Shown: positions 14,512-22,456, numbered from the stretch's first letter. The stretch: DNA of 27,195 nucleotides from CAYXZQ01 sp964469935 (GCA_964469935.1 CAYXZQ010000026.1:1-27195), one strand, 5' to 3'. A program made the numbers and translations. Notes: generated from the letters alone by a model not told the origin.

Positions 14512-15921
14512 ATGAGAAATCAGACTAAAATGACCAGTCCCTGGTTCATCTTCACGCTTGTCGCAATAGCACAGTTCATGGTCGTGCTTGACGTCGCCAT
14601 AACAAACGTCGCGCTTCCGTCGATCCAGAGCGAGCTCGGCTTCAGCTCTGCCCTGCTGCCATGGGTCATAGCAGCCTATGCCCTGTCGTTCGGAGGCTTT
14701 CTCATATTCGGAGGCAGGGCTGCGGACCTTTTCGGACGCCGCAAGATCCTCATAGCAGGAATGATTGCATTCACGACATTCTCTCTTCTCATCGGCCTTT
14801 CGACAAGACCGCTCGAGCTGGTCATACTCCGGATGCTCCAGGGGACCTCGGCAGCTTTCATGTCGCCGTCAGCGCTCTCCATTGTCCTTGTCACCTTTCG
14901 CGACGGCATCAAGCGAAGCACCGCGCTTGCATACTGGGCGCTCATCGCATCGGGCGGGGCAGGGGCAGGGCTCCTCATCGGAGGGCTGCTAACACAGTAT
15001 CTCGGATGGCAGTGGAACTTCTTCGTCAACGTGCCGATAGGCATCATAATGAGCATCCTCATCTACCGCTTTGTCCCGCTCCATGAGAAAGAGGAGAGAA
15101 ACTCCGGCATGGACGTCTCCGGCGCCCTCCTGATAACCGTGAGCCTCATGTCAGTCGCCCTCGGCCTCAGCGTCGCCCCGCTCTGGGGCTGGGGCTCGAT
15201 GGGCACGATTGGCCTTTTCCTGTTCGCAGCAGTCACGCTCGGCGGGTTTATCTGGAACGAAAAGCACGTGCGCTCCCCGCTCATCCCGCTCTCCATATTC
15301 CGCACCCGGAACCTCACAGGAGCGAACCTGATAATGATACCCTTGTACGCCACTGTCCTCGGCGCGTTCTTCCTCCTGTCCGTATTCCTCCAGGACCACC
15401 TTTCATACAGGCCGCTAATAACAGGCCTCGCATTTCTGCCGTTCCCGATAGCCATCGGGTTCACTTCCACGCGTATGCCGAAACTCATAGCAAAGTACTG
15501 CTACAGGCCCTTTCTCATCGGCGGGCCAATCCTCGTCCTTGCCGCCTACCTCTGGTTCACGCGCATGCCCCTCGACGCAAGCTATCTTGTGGATCTCCTG
15601 CCGGCGTTCCTTGTCATGCCGATCGGAGTCGGGCTCGCCATGACCCCAACCTATACTGCAGCAACGTCAGGCGTCCCTGACCATGAGACAGGACTTGCAT
15701 CAGGGCTAATCACGACATCGCAGCAGATGGGCGGAGCCCTCGGCCTCTCGGCCCTCGCAAGCATCGCAGCCTCGGCAGGGACCGTATCGTTCATCCACGG
15801 ATACCACGTGGCGTTCTTCGCAGGCACGGGGTTCATGGTCCTGGCCATCGCAGTCGCATTCTTCGTGATCCGCAACAGGTGCGATGAAGGAACAGCCACA
15901 GAAGCAGGGGCTATGCTATGA
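14512..15921 (+). CDS. DHA2-family (EmrB/QacA-like) MFS drug efflux pump
   Basis: 469 aa from ATG 14512, right for a 14-TM DHA2 pump. TM1 holds FMVVLDVAITNVALPSIQ, the family's D-x2-x-N-V-A-L-P signature. Motif A is GGRAADLFGRRKIL between TM2 and TM3, and TM5 contains the antiporter-like SGGAGAGLLIGGLLTQ segment. The pump would expel lipophilic drugs with proton influx. The frame opens at 14380, but GAGG 5 nt before ATG 14512 fits better and avoids an untypical N-terminus. The gene is markedly GC-rich with CTC/GCC/GGC-type codons unlike its AT-rich neighbours, suggesting horizontal acquisition. It converges with the ABC operon, 38 nt apart. Confidence 0.93.
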   Translation: MRNQTKMTSPWFIFTLVAIAQFMVVLDVAITNVALPSIQSELGFSSALLPWVIAAYALSFGGFLIFGGRAADLFGRRKILIAGMIAFTTFSLLIGLSTRPLELVILRMLQGTSAAFMSPSALSIVLVTFRDGIKRSTALAYWALIASGGAGAGLLIGGLLTQYLGWQWNFFVNVPIGIIMSILIYRFVPLHEKEERNSGMDVSGALLITVSLMSVALGLSVAPLWGWGSMGTIGLFLFAAVTLGGFIWNEKHVRSPLIPLSIFRTRNLTGANLIMIPLYATVLGAFFLLSVFLQDHLSYRPLITGLAFLPFPIAIGFTSTRMPKLIAKYCYRPFLIGGPILVLAAYLWFTRMPLDASYLVDLLPAFLVMPIGVGLAMTPTYTAATSGVPDHETGLASGLITTSQQMGGALGLSALASIAASAGTVSFIHGYHVAFFAGTGFMVLAIAVAFFVIRNRCDEGTATEAGAML

Positions 15922-15959
15922 CGCTCTCCGGAATTCGCATCCTGCAATGCCAGTAAAAC

Positions 15960-17123
15960 CTACAGGCTCCTCAAATTTTCTGACGGCCTGATTTCCGATA
16001 TCTTGCCTGCCAGGAACAGTGTGACAATCAAAGACACCAACAAGACAATGACAAAAAAATCGAACACGGTACCAGGGCCTATAGTTATAGGTATCAACAA
16101 TACATGCTGGCTTAATGCAGAACCTGGAATCCGGATGCTGATGCTCCCGAAAAAAGCGAGTACAGAAAAACTTATCGCAAGGCCAAGAAGAAATCCGGTC
16201 GACGCCTGGATGAAAAGCTCTGAGCCCAGCTGAACCATTATGTCTTTCCCTGTCCATCCAACTGTCCTCAAAACTGCTATGTCCTTTTTCCTTTCCAGAA
16301 GGTTTATTGCGCTAATCTTGGCAAGGATCAGCACAGTGACCAGGATTATCAGCCCTGTGCCGACATAACGGAACCTGTCGAAAATCCTGACGACATTCGA
16401 GAGGGATGCTGAAATGGAATCGCCTGATATCATCGTGATATTGCTGTCCAATTTCGCGATTTCGTCTTTGACAGCATCCTCACTGGACAACAGGTCAGTC
16501 CCGGCATAGAGCCGGTCATAACCATTAATGCCGCTTATCTTCTGCGCATCACCCTTGGTCATATAGATATTGGATGAGAATACCTGGGCCTCATCAGATA
16601 TGCTCAGGATGCCTGCAATCCTGAACGAGTCATTTCCGATGACAATGTCATCCCCTGTCTTGAGATGATTGAAATTTGCAAAATGGCTCTCGAGAACGAC
16701 GATGCCTCTATCCACGAACCTCCCTTCCTTGACTTCGGAAGAAAGCCTCTTTCCCAATTGGCTTTCTGGCTCGATGCCTTCTATGGTCGTAAATCCATGC
16801 TTTCCGAAATCCCAGAGCACAAGCGAGGGAGAGATATTCATCACGTGATCCAATCCAGACAATTGCCTGATTTCGCCATCATCAAATAGCCCTTCACCAA
16901 ACGGCATCCTTATCCCTGAACCTGAATTTGTCGTGTTGTCAATCTTCTGCAGGATCATGTCAGAGCCCGTGTCACCGAAAGGCTTGTATATGCCTGACGA
17001 GTAGGCATCCATGATGGCCGTGTAAAGGATGAGGATGGATGTGATGATTGCTATTGTCAACACTATCGTCGCTGTCCTTGACTTTCTCCTGAGGAGTTCC
17101 CTGAATACAAATCTATGATACAT
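15960..17123 (-). CDS. FtsX/MacB-type ABC permease (second permease of operon)
   Basis: 387 aa. TM1 (residues ~17-38) follows a basic start FRELLRRKSRT. Residues ~45-250 are a large outside domain (MacB periplasmic-core type) with motifs such as GRFVDRGIVVLESHFA. Three C-terminal TM helices carry the FtsX pattern, including LLERKKDIAVLRTVGWTGKDI on the cytoplasmic side, where the ATPase docks. Such permeases work mechanically on envelope substrates, or export peptides or lipoproteins, rather than forming classic channels. It is the last gene of a four-gene operon and starts 4 nt after the thioredoxin-like gene. With the 432-aa permease it could form a heterodimer around one ATPase dimer. Confidence 0.9.
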   Translation of the reverse strand: MYHRFVFRELLRRKSRTATIVLTIAIITSILILYTAIMDAYSSGIYKPFGDTGSDMILQKIDNTTNSGSGIRMPFGEGLFDDGEIRQLSGLDHVMNISPSLVLWDFGKHGFTTIEGIEPESQLGKRLSSEVKEGRFVDRGIVVLESHFANFNHLKTGDDIVIGNDSFRIAGILSISDEAQVFSSNIYMTKGDAQKISGINGYDRLYAGTDLLSSEDAVKDEIAKLDSNITMISGDSISASLSNVVRIFDRFRYVGTGLIILVTVLILAKISAINLLERKKDIAVLRTVGWTGKDIMVQLGSELFIQASTGFLLGLAISFSVLAFFGSISIRIPGSALSQHVLLIPITIGPGTVFDFFVIVLLVSLIVTLFLAGKISEIRPSENLRSL

Positions 17124-17127
17124 CCTG

Positions 17128-17619
17128 TCACGTCTTCAGCTTCTTCACAAGGAAAAAAGAGGCCAGGCCGATGACTGCAAACACTGCAACAACAATGATT
17201 ACAACATTCATATTGCCCTTACTGGGGCTGCTTTGGGATGATACGCTGGAATCATTTCTCACCAGGCCGGATATCACCGCATCCAGGTCGTCCTTTGTCC
17301 ATTCCTGGCCCTCGAACCATTGGAATGTCACCTCTTTCCCATTGACGTCGTACTGGTACCTGCCGTCAATAAGTATATTCAGGTGGGCGGAAAGTCCATG
17401 CGCCTGCGCATAATCCTGGCCTGCTTCTGTCTCCAGGTCAAGCCACGTGACATTAACCTCAGGATAACTTGAGGTCACGTTCCTTATCGCATCCACTGTA
17501 GGCTGCATGGGACCGTGATTTATCATCCCCACTACCACTATGTCCACTTCCTGAGATGCCCAAGCAGCAGCAACCAGGGAAAGCATGCAAAATACCATGA
17601 GCAGAATCGCCTTATTCAT
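17128..17619 (-). CDS. Membrane-anchored thioredoxin-like protein lacking redox Cys
   Basis: 163 aa. A signal peptide (residues 1-22, ending AAAWAS) precedes a domain with thioredoxin-fold order: strand EVDIVVVGMI, the active-site position, helix, strand VNVTWLDLETEAG, then LSAHLNILIDGRYQYDVNGKEVTFQW. The CxxC site is replaced by HGPMQP (residues ~35-40), so it cannot do disulfide exchange. A Ser-rich linker (~122-136) and a C-terminal TM helix (~137-159) ending KKLKT tether it outside the membrane. It overlaps the ATPase stop by 8 nt and is followed 8 nt later by the second permease. Likely a structural or substrate-binding subunit of the ABC system; this is inference. Confidence 0.75.
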   Translation of the reverse strand: MNKAILLMVFCMLSLVAAAWASQEVDIVVVGMINHGPMQPTVDAIRNVTSSYPEVNVTWLDLETEAGQDYAQAHGLSAHLNILIDGRYQYDVNGKEVTFQWFEGQEWTKDDLDAVISGLVRNDSSVSSQSSPSKGNMNVVIIVVAVFAVIGLASFFLVKKLKT

Positions 17620-18277
17620 CTGCAATCTTCCCGTCTTTCATTCTTATCACCCTGTCTGAAATTCCCGCTATCTTATCGTCATGCGTTACCATCACTATAG
17701 TCACTCCCTTCTCCTTGTTCAGCCTTTTCAAGAGACCAATTATCCTCTCGCCTGTCCTGGAATCGAGATTACCGGTGGGCTCGTCTGCAAAAACGACCCT
17801 GGGACTGTTCACCAGCGCCCTCGCTATAGCCACTCTCTGCTGTTCGCCTCCTGAGAGCTCATCCGGGTAATGATCCAGCCTGTGCGAGAGCCCTACCTCA
17901 GCTGCAAGGCCCTGGGCCCGCTTAATCATCCCATCCCTGCTTATCTTCATCGGAAACAACGGCAGGGCAATGTTTTCCAATGTATCCAGTGTAGGGATGA
18001 GATTGAACGCCTGGAACACCACACCTATGTTCTCCCTCCTGAACAGGGCTAGCTGATCCTCTCCCAGCCTGGTGATGTCTTTCTTGCCGAAGATTATCTC
18101 TCCCCTATCCGCCCTCTCGAGCCCCGAAAGCAGGCTTAGCAGGGTAGTCTTGCCTGAACCTGAATCCCCCTGGACTGCAAGGAACTCACCCTGCCTTATC
18201 ATGAACGAGATATCCCTGACTGCATCGACTTTCCCGAACCTTCTTGACAGATTCTTCACAATGACAATATCCCTCAT
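17612..18277 (-). CDS. ABC transporter ATPase, LolD/MacB class
   Basis: 221 aa with every nucleotide-binding motif: Walker A GDSGSGKTT (37-45), Q-loop Q89 in VVFQAFNLIPTLD, signature LSGGEQQR (141-148), Walker B VVFADEP (161-167), D-loop GNLD and H-loop H199. VFQ-x-FNLIP-x-LT/D and the overall length are typical of ATPases paired with FtsX/MacB permeases. It powers the two permeases encoded on either side. Its ATG overlaps the upstream permease stop (ATGA), and its 3' end overlaps the thioredoxin-like gene by 8 nt, so production is tightly coupled. Confidence 0.96.
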   Translation of the reverse strand: MRDIVIVKNLSRRFGKVDAVRDISFMIRQGEFLAVQGDSGSGKTTLLSLLSGLERADRGEIIFGKKDITRLGEDQLALFRRENIGVVFQAFNLIPTLDTLENIALPLFPMKISRDGMIKRAQGLAAEVGLSHRLDHYPDELSGGEQQRVAIARALVNSPRVVFADEPTGNLDSRTGERIIGLLKRLNKEKGVTIVMVTHDDKIAGISDRVIRMKDGKIADE

Positions 18278-19572
18278 CTTTTCAGCGCCTCCATGACCTT
18301 AAGCCTGTTAATTTGATGCGTGACGGCAAAGGAGGTCAATAGCCCGATGACCATCACGACAATAAATGATATTACCGCGTATATTGGCTGGAACCTGATA
18401 GGCAGGAGGTAGCTCTGGACAGCGTTGACAAGGGATGGGTTGGACGCCAGGAAATGGGGATAGGGATCGAGCTCCCACGGTATGCTTATCGATACCCTTG
18501 TCATCGACAGCAGCCATATGGCGACAAGAGAGACGATCAGCCCGATGACATAGCCGGCAGCTGACTGGAAGAGGATAACCTTTGTCATCACATTCCTAAT
18601 GTCGCTGTCAGTGAAACCGACTGCCTTCATTATGCCGAATTCTTTTTTGCGCTGGAGCAGCACATGGCTCATGCTCCTGATTATTATGAGGGCAGAGCCC
18701 ACGACAACGACTAGGGATATGAGAAGGACCATCCTGTCAGAGAGCTCAAAAAGCGAAGAGATGTCATCCTCGAAAGAAGACGGGGTGTAGATATTATAGG
18801 TCCCTATCTCGTTTCCTGTCGGAGTCTTTCCGTAATCAAGGTTCCCGCTGTTCAGAAGAGATTTCAGTCTTCGGGCCACTGCGTCAATCTTGGTCTGCTC
18901 TGCATCGACGAAGATGATGTTTATGTCATCCTTTTCGAAGGTTTCAGTGTCCTGGAGATTAACTGAATCATAGGCCAGGTCCTGAGCGGAACCCAGATCC
19001 ATGAAGATGTCCGAAGCAACGATGTCATTGCCCGAGTCCCTTGAAATTCCTGAAATCCTAAATTTCCTCCCTGACACATCTGTCTTTCGCCCGACCCCCA
19101 GGCCGTACTGCCTAGCATAGGTCTCATCCACCAACACCTCGTCTCCTGACTGAGGCAATATCCCTTCCACAAGATTTGCCTTTATCTTAGCACCCATGGA
19201 GTCGTTCCAATTTACGCCGAGGACCCTCTTGAAATGGTCCTGGTCAAAGACCCATAAGGACAGGCCATAAGAGACTCCTGTCACGCCGTCCATTTCGCCG
19301 ATCTTTCCAACGACATCATTCCTGATAGGCGCAAGAGAGCATGAAGTGACAGCTCCAGACGTATTCTCCGGCACATTCCCGTTCTTCTGGACAATTATGC
19401 TGCTTTGGATCTTCTCGAAAGGGAGCCTTGAGGCATCCTTGTATGCCATACCGAGCGAGTTCAGGGTGATGAGCAGTGCGACGATGAAGGCAATGAGCGA
19501 AATGTTCAGGATATGCTGCTTTTTCCTCCCTGAGAGTTCCCTGAACGCATATCCTCTGATCTTTTCAGCCAT
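18274..19572 (-). CDS. FtsX/MacB-type ABC permease (first permease of operon)
   Basis: 432 aa. The start MAEKIRGYAFRELSGRKKQH leads into TM1 (~22-42). A ~250-residue outside domain follows, including GDEVLVDETYARQYGLGVG and SGISRDSGNDIVASDIFM, typical MacB-core strands. Three C-terminal TM helices carry the FtsX signature LLQRKKEFGIMKAVGFTDSDI on the cytoplasmic side. Compared with the second permease it has a longer last outside loop (ELDPYPHFLASNPSLVNAVQ). It is the first gene of the operon; an AT-rich ATTATTAAG box ~27 nt before the ATG fits a leaderless mRNA. It is divergent from the membrane-anchored regulator. Confidence 0.92.
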   Translation of the reverse strand: MAEKIRGYAFRELSGRKKQHILNISLIAFIVALLITLNSLGMAYKDASRLPFEKIQSSIIVQKNGNVPENTSGAVTSCSLAPIRNDVVGKIGEMDGVTGVSYGLSLWVFDQDHFKRVLGVNWNDSMGAKIKANLVEGILPQSGDEVLVDETYARQYGLGVGRKTDVSGRKFRISGISRDSGNDIVASDIFMDLGSAQDLAYDSVNLQDTETFEKDDINIIFVDAEQTKIDAVARRLKSLLNSGNLDYGKTPTGNEIGTYNIYTPSSFEDDISSLFELSDRMVLLISLVVVVGSALIIIRSMSHVLLQRKKEFGIMKAVGFTDSDIRNVMTKVILFQSAAGYVIGLIVSLVAIWLLSMTRVSISIPWELDPYPHFLASNPSLVNAVQSYLLPIRFQPIYAVISFIVVMVIGLLTSFAVTHQINRLKVMEALKR

Positions 19573-19698
19573 GCAGTATCAGAAGATGAAACACCCCTTA
19601 ATAATTGCTGAAACAGCGCTCCTGGCGGTTTCAATCCATGAAACACTGCTTCCTTGCTTGGAAATATTTTTAAATATCCCCTGCATTTTGCCACTATA
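19573..19698. promoter_or_regulatory. Divergent promoter region with TGAAACA boxes
   Basis: Minus-strand TATA (TATTAAGG, 19597-19604) serves the ABC operon; plus-strand TTTTAAATATC (19667-19677), centred 27 nt before ATG 19699, serves the regulator. TGAAACA occurs at 19587-19593, 19609-19615 and 19638-19644. The last forms a perfect palindrome GTTTCA-atcca-TGAAAC (19627-19643) with an inverted copy. The first two are 22 nt apart, two helix turns, and bracket the operon's TATA box. This layout suits binding by the adjacent winged-helix protein. Confidence 0.55.
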
Positions 19699-20109
19699 AT
19701 GGAAATCACCAGGAACAAGCTTATCATCGCTGTGGGGTTGCTTTTTGCCCTCGGCATAGCCCTCGCATGGTCTAACGCCTACTGCGCAGTCAGCATGGGG
19801 CACATGTTCGCCCCGCTGCTGTACGGGATCGCTCTCATAGCCCTTGCCACTGGAGGGGCGATAGCGCTGCTTTTCCAATGGAAAGTCGACCGGGTCCAGC
19901 TGGAGAAGGTGATCGCGATACTGCCTGAAGACGAGAGGAAAGTGCTGAGGGCCGTGATCGACAAGAGGAGCGTATCCCAGTCAGAGCTGAAATTCCTTGC
20001 AGGGCTGTCAAAGGTTAAGGTCTCAAGGGTCGTCTCGAAGCTCGAGCAGAGGAACATCATCGAGAAAAGGCCCTACGGCAATACCAACCTGATCATACGG
20101 AAAATATGA
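19699..20109 (+). CDS. Membrane-embedded winged-helix transcription regulator
   Basis: 136 aa. Two TM helices (~8-25 and ~38-60) form an N-terminal hairpin with a short outside loop containing one Cys (WSNAYCAVSMGHM). Residues ~70-136 are a winged helix-turn-helix of MarR/TrmB-like type: ILPEDERKVLRAVIDK, SVSQSELKFLAGLSKVKVSRVVSKLEQ (helix-turn-helix) and a wing IEKRPYGNTNLIIRKI. The open frame extends to 19654, but the TATA box 27 nt upstream fixes ATG 19699. Divergence from the ABC operon and the shared TGAAACA boxes suggest it controls the operon and itself, sensing something at the membrane. Confidence 0.85.
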   Translation: MEITRNKLIIAVGLLFALGIALAWSNAYCAVSMGHMFAPLLYGIALIALATGGAIALLFQWKVDRVQLEKVIAILPEDERKVLRAVIDKRSVSQSELKFLAGLSKVKVSRVVSKLEQRNIIEKRPYGNTNLIIRKI

Positions 20110-20229
20110 GGATTTTCATCAGGATTCGCAACCATATCAATTAATATTTTCTCCAAAAAAAAATCTTTGATTTTTTGTTGAGGGATTAATAATCTAAGGT
20201 TTTCAGGTTCATGGGATTCTGCAATAATC

Positions 20230-20385
20230 TCAATGGGTCAGCGAATTACCCCTGAGCTGCGTTATCGCCTTCCTGCTGATGTTCTCCAGCGGATCCACAT
20301 AGACCATTTCCGCTGTAAATCTCCCGAGCAATGACCCATACAGCAGAAGAATGTTCTTGATCAGCACTTCCGGGATGAACGGCAT
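20230..20385 (-). pseudogene. Possible gene remnant or 51-aa protein
   Basis: The minus-strand frame ending TGA 20230-20232 reads MPFIPEVLIKNILLLYG, then LGRFTAEMVYVDPLENISRKAI and ends RGNSLTH from ATG 20385. The same frame stays open upstream to ~20465 with coding-like composition (SGSGIDREHGKFPDQ) but has no start codon and meets a TGA near 20470. It therefore looks like the C-terminal part of a longer protein whose beginning is lost or frameshifted. An alternative frame starting at 20476 covers the upstream part. Family not recognised. The rest of 20110-20229 is AT-rich with nothing seen. Confidence 0.4.
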
Positions 20386-20483
20386 CGTCTTCGAGAATCC
20401 GGAACACTGATCGGGGAACTTGCCATGCTCTCTGTCGATACCGGAACCGGAAGATCCTGAGCCTTGGCAGATTCATGGAAACA

Positions 20484-20492
20484 TTTTTATAG
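20484..20492 (+). promoter_or_regulatory. TATA box of the 104-aa gene
   Basis: TTTTTATAG is centred 27 nt before ATG 20515 and overrules the longer frame starting at 20464. Confidence 0.62.
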
Positions 20493-20514
20493 TTACCGTG
20501 TCGATAATTCCCAT

Positions 20515-20829
20515 ATGGACCTCAAGGCAATCTTCGAGTTCAGGATCGGAAAATTCCTGATCTTCATGATATTGTTCTTCCTGCCCGGGATGTTCTCGAT
20601 GCTCGCCTGGTACGGTGGGGGTCCATGCATCACCCTGCTGGACATATTCCCCATGTCGATGGTGCTCTTATCGTATGACCCAAATATCATCAAAGGCTTT
20701 CATCCTTCCGACCTGACCCTGTCCTGCCTCAACCAGGACGGGACCTTTTTCATCATGCTCCTGCTTGTCAATTTCGCGATATGGTTCGCATTGTCCCATC
20801 TCACTTACAGGTTCTTCACGGAGCTTTGA
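20515..20829 (+). CDS. Small two-TM membrane protein (104 aa)
   Basis: Starts MDLKAIFEFRIGKFLIFMIL. TM1 (~13-31) is followed by an outside segment with Cys (WYGGGPCITLLDIFPMSM), a polar stretch (DPNIIKGFHPSDLTLSCLNQDG) and TM2 (~78-98), ending SHLTYRFFTEL. The spacing of the two Cys (C38 and C71) could allow a disulfide. No family recognised. The minus strand over the same DNA is also open, but its product looks like the mirror of hydrophobic codons and it lacks a promoter. Confidence 0.62.
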   Translation: MDLKAIFEFRIGKFLIFMILFFLPGMFSMLAWYGGGPCITLLDIFPMSMVLLSYDPNIIKGFHPSDLTLSCLNQDGTFFIMLLLVNFAIWFALSHLTYRFFTEL

Positions 20830-20944
20830 GCAGTCCGGATCATTAATGACGGTGACCATTTCCGGGCCTGCATCCATCATCAGCCCCCTGTTCCTGGCTG
20901 GATGGGAAATAGAAAACAGAAATGACTCCGGCCTGCCCTTGAGC

Positions 20945-21463
20945 CTACAGCAGGACCTCGTCAATCATTTTCCTCGGCATCGCTTTCGGCTTCTCCGCAG
21001 GATAACCCGCTGTTATGACAAATGGGACCAGATACCCTTCCGGGATGCCGAGAACCTCCTTGATCCTGGCTTCATCAGCCCAGCCGACAAAACATGTCCC
21101 AAGGCCCAGCTCTGTCGCTCTAAGGACCAGAAAAGACGAGGCGATCGAGAGATCCCTGATTGCGCGGGTCTTGTCAGTGCTGTCCATTCCTTCGACATTC
21201 TTTTTGTACGCGCCCGGGTCTGTACAGCAGACGATTATTGCTGGAGCATGACAGACAAAATCCTGGGCACAGACATTGTTCTCTCTTAACCTGGATCTTG
21301 TCTTTTCGTCCTTCACGACCAAGAATCTTGACGGCTGCGCATTGAGCCCGGAAGGTGCCAGCCTGGCAGCATCGATCAGTTCACTTATTAATTCATCAGA
21401 TACTGCCCTGTCAAGGTATTTCCTTATGCTTCTCCTTTTTCGTATCGCCTGTTTTACGTCCAT
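20945..21463 (-). CDS. Nitroreductase-family FMN oxidoreductase
   Basis: 172 aa, the usual size. The FMN phosphate-binding RKRRSIRKY (residues ~8-15), AARLAPSGLNAQPSRFLVV (~32-50) and the late GLGTCFVGWADEARIKEVLGIPEGYLVPFVITAGYP are diagnostic. These flavoenzymes reduce nitro groups, quinones or other small substrates with NAD(P)H as homodimers. Several Cys (C75-C80 region: NNVCAQDFVCHAPAIIVCC) are more than usual, but no cluster-binding pattern is evident. A TATA element 25-26 nt before the ATG marks its own promoter, divergent from the Yip1-like gene. Confidence 0.93.
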   Translation of the reverse strand: MDVKQAIRKRRSIRKYLDRAVSDELISELIDAARLAPSGLNAQPSRFLVVKDEKTRSRLRENNVCAQDFVCHAPAIIVCCTDPGAYKKNVEGMDSTDKTRAIRDLSIASSFLVLRATELGLGTCFVGWADEARIKEVLGIPEGYLVPFVITAGYPAEKPKAMPRKMIDEVLL

Positions 21464-21560
21464 GCCATGCGGGATGCGATTGTATTATATAAGGATAACT
21501 GCCTGCAAGCCCTGGTTCCGAAATATTTATATAATGGGCTATCGATAATATCATCTCAAA
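21464..21560. promoter_or_regulatory. Divergent promoters: nitroreductase and Yip1-like gene
   Basis: TTATATAA at 21485-21492, centred ~25 nt before the nitroreductase ATG (minus), and TTTATATA at 21526-21533, ~31 nt before GTG 21561 (plus). The two boxes are ~40 nt apart with no further palindrome seen. Confidence 0.6.
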
Positions 21561-22394
21561 GTGTCATACGGAGAGACGATAAAGGATTCATTGAAGATCC
21601 TGATCTTCGATGAAGATGCACTGGCCAGGGTATCCAATGACGAGAAGGCCACTGGCTATGGGTTCCTTACGCTTGCTATTGCCGGGATAGCGACAGCAGT
21701 TTCTGTCCTGAGCCCTTTAAACCTCATAATCAATCCGATATCATCGATCATCGGGCTGTTTGTCGGCTATTCCTTCTTCCATTTCATCGCAAAATTTTTG
21801 CTGGGCGGCCAGGCGACCGGGATCCAGTATTTCCGGGCCCTGAGCAATTCAAGCATAGTCTACTGGTTCACGTTCGTCCCTTTTTTGGGCATCCTGCTGC
21901 AGATTCTTGTGGGCTTGTATCTTATTGCGGTGAACATCTTCATCCTGATGAAAGTGCATCGCCTCTCCGCAGGCAAGGCCGTGATACTGGGGCTTCTTCC
22001 CCTCGTCCTTCTCTTCGGCCTCATGTTCATAGGAGCGCTGGCCTATTTCGGAATGCTGAGCCCGGACAAGTTCATACCTGAAAACTGCATGATCCCGGGG
22101 CATCCTGGACATATAGACTGCAATAATTTCCAGATAACGACGGACGGCACGACGGTCTTTACAATAGACAACAGCCTGGGGGATGAGAACATGATGTCGG
22201 TCACAGCGACGGCAGAGAACACCTGCAGCCCGAGATCCGTGGAAATCTACAAGGGACAGGAAGCTACATTCACCTGCGCCGGCTCTCCAGGAACGGCAGG
22301 AGATATCTACAGGCACGGCATCGTCTTGAACTATCTCGACCAGGATGGCATCAACAAGACTGTCCAGGGCGACCTGTACCTGAGATACAGGTAG
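21561..22394 (+). CDS. Yip1-like membrane protein with outside C-terminal domain
   Basis: 277 aa from GTG 21561. Residues ~1-165 form a Yip1-like five-helix core: amphipathic start GETIKDSLKILIFDEDAL, then TM helices with the small-residue loops LLGGQATGIQYFRALSNSS and FVPFLGILLQILVGLYLIAVN. Residues ~170-277 lie outside the membrane: a Cys-containing beta domain (PENCMIPGHPGHIDCNNF; ENTCSPRSVEIYKGQ; ATFTCAGSPG) with four Cys that could form two disulfides, and a last strand DLYLRYR. Archaeal proteins joining a Yip1 core to such a domain are known but uncharacterised. GTG is chosen because it is the first start after the TATA box. Confidence 0.78.
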   Translation: MSYGETIKDSLKILIFDEDALARVSNDEKATGYGFLTLAIAGIATAVSVLSPLNLIINPISSIIGLFVGYSFFHFIAKFLLGGQATGIQYFRALSNSSIVYWFTFVPFLGILLQILVGLYLIAVNIFILMKVHRLSAGKAVILGLLPLVLLFGLMFIGALAYFGMLSPDKFIPENCMIPGHPGHIDCNNFQITTDGTTVFTIDNSLGDENMMSVTATAENTCSPRSVEIYKGQEATFTCAGSPGTAGDIYRHGIVLNYLDQDGINKTVQGDLYLRYR

Positions 22395-22426
22395 TGATTG
22401 ATAAAAGGGCATCAGGGATGGTAACA

Positions 22427-22434
22427 TTTAAATA
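22427..22434 (+). promoter_or_regulatory. TATA box of the 125-aa gene
   Basis: TTTAAATA is centred ~26 nt before ATG 22457. A second AT box (TTTATAT, 22444-22450) is too close to the start to serve. Confidence 0.6.
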
Positions 22435-22456
22435 AAGCAATCCTTTATATTTAGAC

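Noticed and set aside
20668..20964. 98-codon minus-strand open frame opposite the 104-aa membrane protein
   Set aside because: Charged mirror of hydrophobic codons, no promoter or SD, and it overlaps the end of the nitroreductase gene.
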